From a bacterium (GTDB lineage Bacteria > Chloroflexota > Dormibacteria > UBA8260 > Bog-877): 7,482 nucleotides of DNA. The position numbers and the translations under genes were made by a program. The stretch is from positions 1 through 7,482 of the forward strand of contig JAKAVU010000141.1 of NCBI GenBank assembly GCA_021817185.1. Direction: 5' to 3'. Of the stretch, positions 6,365 through 7,482 are shown piece after piece; the first letter of the stretch is position 1; each line of letters begins with the position of its first letter. The notes under the pieces are model-generated. The model saw nothing but the letters and a program-made list of their open reading frames with translations, had not been told where the DNA came from and searched no databases.

Positions 6365-7482
6365 ATGTCGAAGCTACTCTACGTCGAGCCCACCGACGAG
6401 ATCACGGATCTCGTCGACAGGATCCGCCGAGCCGAAGGGGAGCGGGACCTGGTCTTCGTCGTGCCTCCGGATGGCCGGGTGCTGCGGTCGGGGTTGGACC
6501 TGCAGCTGCTGATGCAGTACGCCAAGGGCTTCCAGAAGCGGGTCAGCGTGGTCAGCTCCGATCCCCAGATCCAGGCGCTGGCGATGCGAACCGGCTTTCC
6601 CACCTTCGCCTCGATCGCGCAGATGGAGCAGAACGCGCCGTTGCATTCGGTGGTTGGGGGCACCTCCGCCGGGGCTGCGGCTGTGGGGACAGCCGTGGCC
6701 CTGACCGGGAAGGGTGCGGCCACGGTTGTGGAGTCGCCGCCCGCCCCCCCGGAGGAACGCGCCGTGGCGCGTCGCAGCCCCGCCACCATGGCGGTGTCCC
6801 CGAGCGGTGGAGGAGCGTCCCGGCACTGGTGGCAATCCCCCACAACCCGGCGCTGGACGATCGGGACGGGCGTCGCGATCTTCGTGGTGGGGGTGCTGGC
6901 GATCCTGCTATTGCTGCCCACCGCCACCATTGACGTGGGGGTCCAGTCCCACAAGCTCAGTGATGCGGTGACGATCCAGGGCAACGTCAGCGGCGGGTCG
7001 GGCAGCGTGCTCGACGTGATCCCGGTGCAGGCCCTGTTGACCCCCACCGAGACCCAGACCTTCACCGTGAGCCCCAGCGGGACCCAGGTCCTACCACCGA
7101 CCCCGGCCACCGGCAACCTCTACCTCTGCTACCAGTACACCGGTCCGGGCAACTACAACGGGGCGGCCACGCTCACCTTCACCGGGGCCGTGACGCCGGA
7201 GTTCTCAGACCAGAGTGGCAGCGGCAATCTGGGCTTCACCACCACCAGCGCCGGCCAGAGTGGCTCCTATACCCTGCAGTCCTGCAACCAGGGCCAGGGG
7301 CAGGGCCAGGCGTCGGCATCGACCTCCTCGCCGGCGCTGCCGGTGCAGGCCGACTCCAATAGCCTGGGAGCCCAGGGAAACGTGGGGGCCAACCAGCAGT
7401 GGGGGTGGTCGAGCAGCAATATCCAGTCCAGCGCCTGCGTCAGTCCGGCGGGCGCCAACGACTGCCTCCTCACCGGCTTCGT
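6365..7482 (+). CDS. Bitopic membrane protein with cytoplasmic alpha/beta domain, baseplate J/gp47-like annotation group (3' end outside window)
   Basis: The frame from ATG 6365 stays open to the window edge (372 complete codons). Residues 1-90 form a compact alpha/beta domain starting MSKLLYVEPTDEITDLVDRI. Its strand/helix alternation (DLVFVVPPDGRVLR, LQLLMQYAKGF, RVSVVSSDPQIQALA, TGFPTFASI) looks Rossmann-like. An Ala/Gly/Pro-rich linker (about 91-160) ends in basic residues (TTRRW). One membrane helix follows at about 165-184 (IGTGVAIFVVGVLAILLLLP). The remainder is Ser/Thr/Gly/Gln-rich and beta-like, probably exported, with four cysteines (255, 307, 358, 367) that could pair. From memory, this order (N-domain, helix, then a domain opening ATIDVGV) resembles proteins often named 'baseplate J/gp47 family' in Patescibacteria and Chloroflexota. 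That name reflects a database label and does not prove a phage role. No Shine-Dalgarno is seen. The gene follows the FtsA-like gene after 77 bp and is probably functionally linked to it. Confidence 0.75.
   Translation, partial: MSKLLYVEPTDEITDLVDRIRRAEGERDLVFVVPPDGRVLRSGLDLQLLMQYAKGFQKRVSVVSSDPQIQALAMRTGFPTFASIAQMEQNAPLHSVVGGTSAGAAAVGTAVALTGKGAATVVESPPAPPEERAVARRSPATMAVSPSGGGASRHWWQSPTTRRWTIGTGVAIFVVGVLAILLLLPTATIDVGVQSHKLSDAVTIQGNVSGGSGSVLDVIPVQALLTPTETQTFTVSPSGTQVLPPTPATGNLYLCYQYTGPGNYNGAATLTFTGAVTPEFSDQSGSGNLGFTTTSAGQSGSYTLQSCNQGQGQGQASASTSSPALPVQADSNSLGAQGNVGANQQWGWSSSNIQSSACVSPAGANDCLLTGF
7289..7312 (+). repeat. 6-bp period Gln-Gly repeat in the exported domain
   Basis: Four CAG-GGN-like units encode QGQGQGQA (residues 309-316 of the last gene). 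It lies in a low-complexity, Ser/Ala-rich segment that probably forms a flexible linker outside the cell. Such short-period tracts can vary in length by slippage in 6-bp, in-frame steps. Confidence 0.6.

Noticed and set aside
6379..7116. 245-codon - strand open frame opposite the membrane-protein gene
   Set aside because: The + frame has a coherent domain, linker and membrane-helix architecture; the reverse product is Ser/Thr/Arg-rich low complexity.
6365..7482. Reading the baseplate J-like label as evidence of a prophage or contractile injection system
   Set aside because: No sheath, tube, spike, tail or integrase gene is present, and a bitopic membrane topology does not fit a phage baseplate protein.

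Overview
The window is GC-rich bacterial DNA. It has strong G/C bias at third codon positions and uses GTG and TTG starts. All five recognisable genes lie on the + strand with short or no gaps. I saw no rRNA, tRNA, CRISPR array, insertion sequence or phage signature. High GC, a SigB/SigF-type sigma factor with an RsbW-like partner, and an FtsA/PilM-like ATPase next to a large bitopic membrane protein suggest a soil-type lineage such as Chloroflexota, Dormibacterota or Actinomycetota. That placement is inference from general gene content and is not firm.

Layout: (1) 1-944 is the 3' part of aspS, from inside the catalytic domain through the GAD insertion to the stop. (2) 945-1174 is about 230 bp with no convincing gene. 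(3) 1175-1615 encodes an RsbW-like (GHKL-fold) anti-sigma regulator with a degenerate ATP site, and it overlaps by 4 nt (4) a SigB/SigF-family sigma factor at 1612-2388. (5) 2389-2449 is a compact intergenic region with a GC-rich hairpin, an extended -10 element and a Shine-Dalgarno. (6) 2450-5020 is a complete alaS starting with TTG. (7) 5022-6287, one base after alaS, encodes an FtsA/PilM-type actin-like ATPase with a C-terminal amphipathic helix. (8) 6288-6364 is a 77-bp gap with two perfect 12-bp palindromes. (9) 6365 to the end is the 5' part of a membrane-protein gene, open at the window edge. It encodes a small alpha/beta cytoplasmic domain, a linker, one membrane helix and a Ser/Thr/Gly-rich, beta-like exterior.

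How the genes may work together: the two tRNA synthetases are housekeeping genes. Between them sits a two-gene sigma/anti-sigma switch, translationally coupled and with no RsbV-like anti-anti-sigma gene in view. Downstream of alaS, the actin-like ATPase and the bitopic membrane protein look like the start of an envelope-associated module. By analogy this could resemble PilM with its inner-membrane pilus partners, or FtsA with bitopic divisome proteins. The points most worth a second look are the degenerate anti-sigma ATP site, the FtsA-like/bitopic pair, and the paired palindromes before the last gene.
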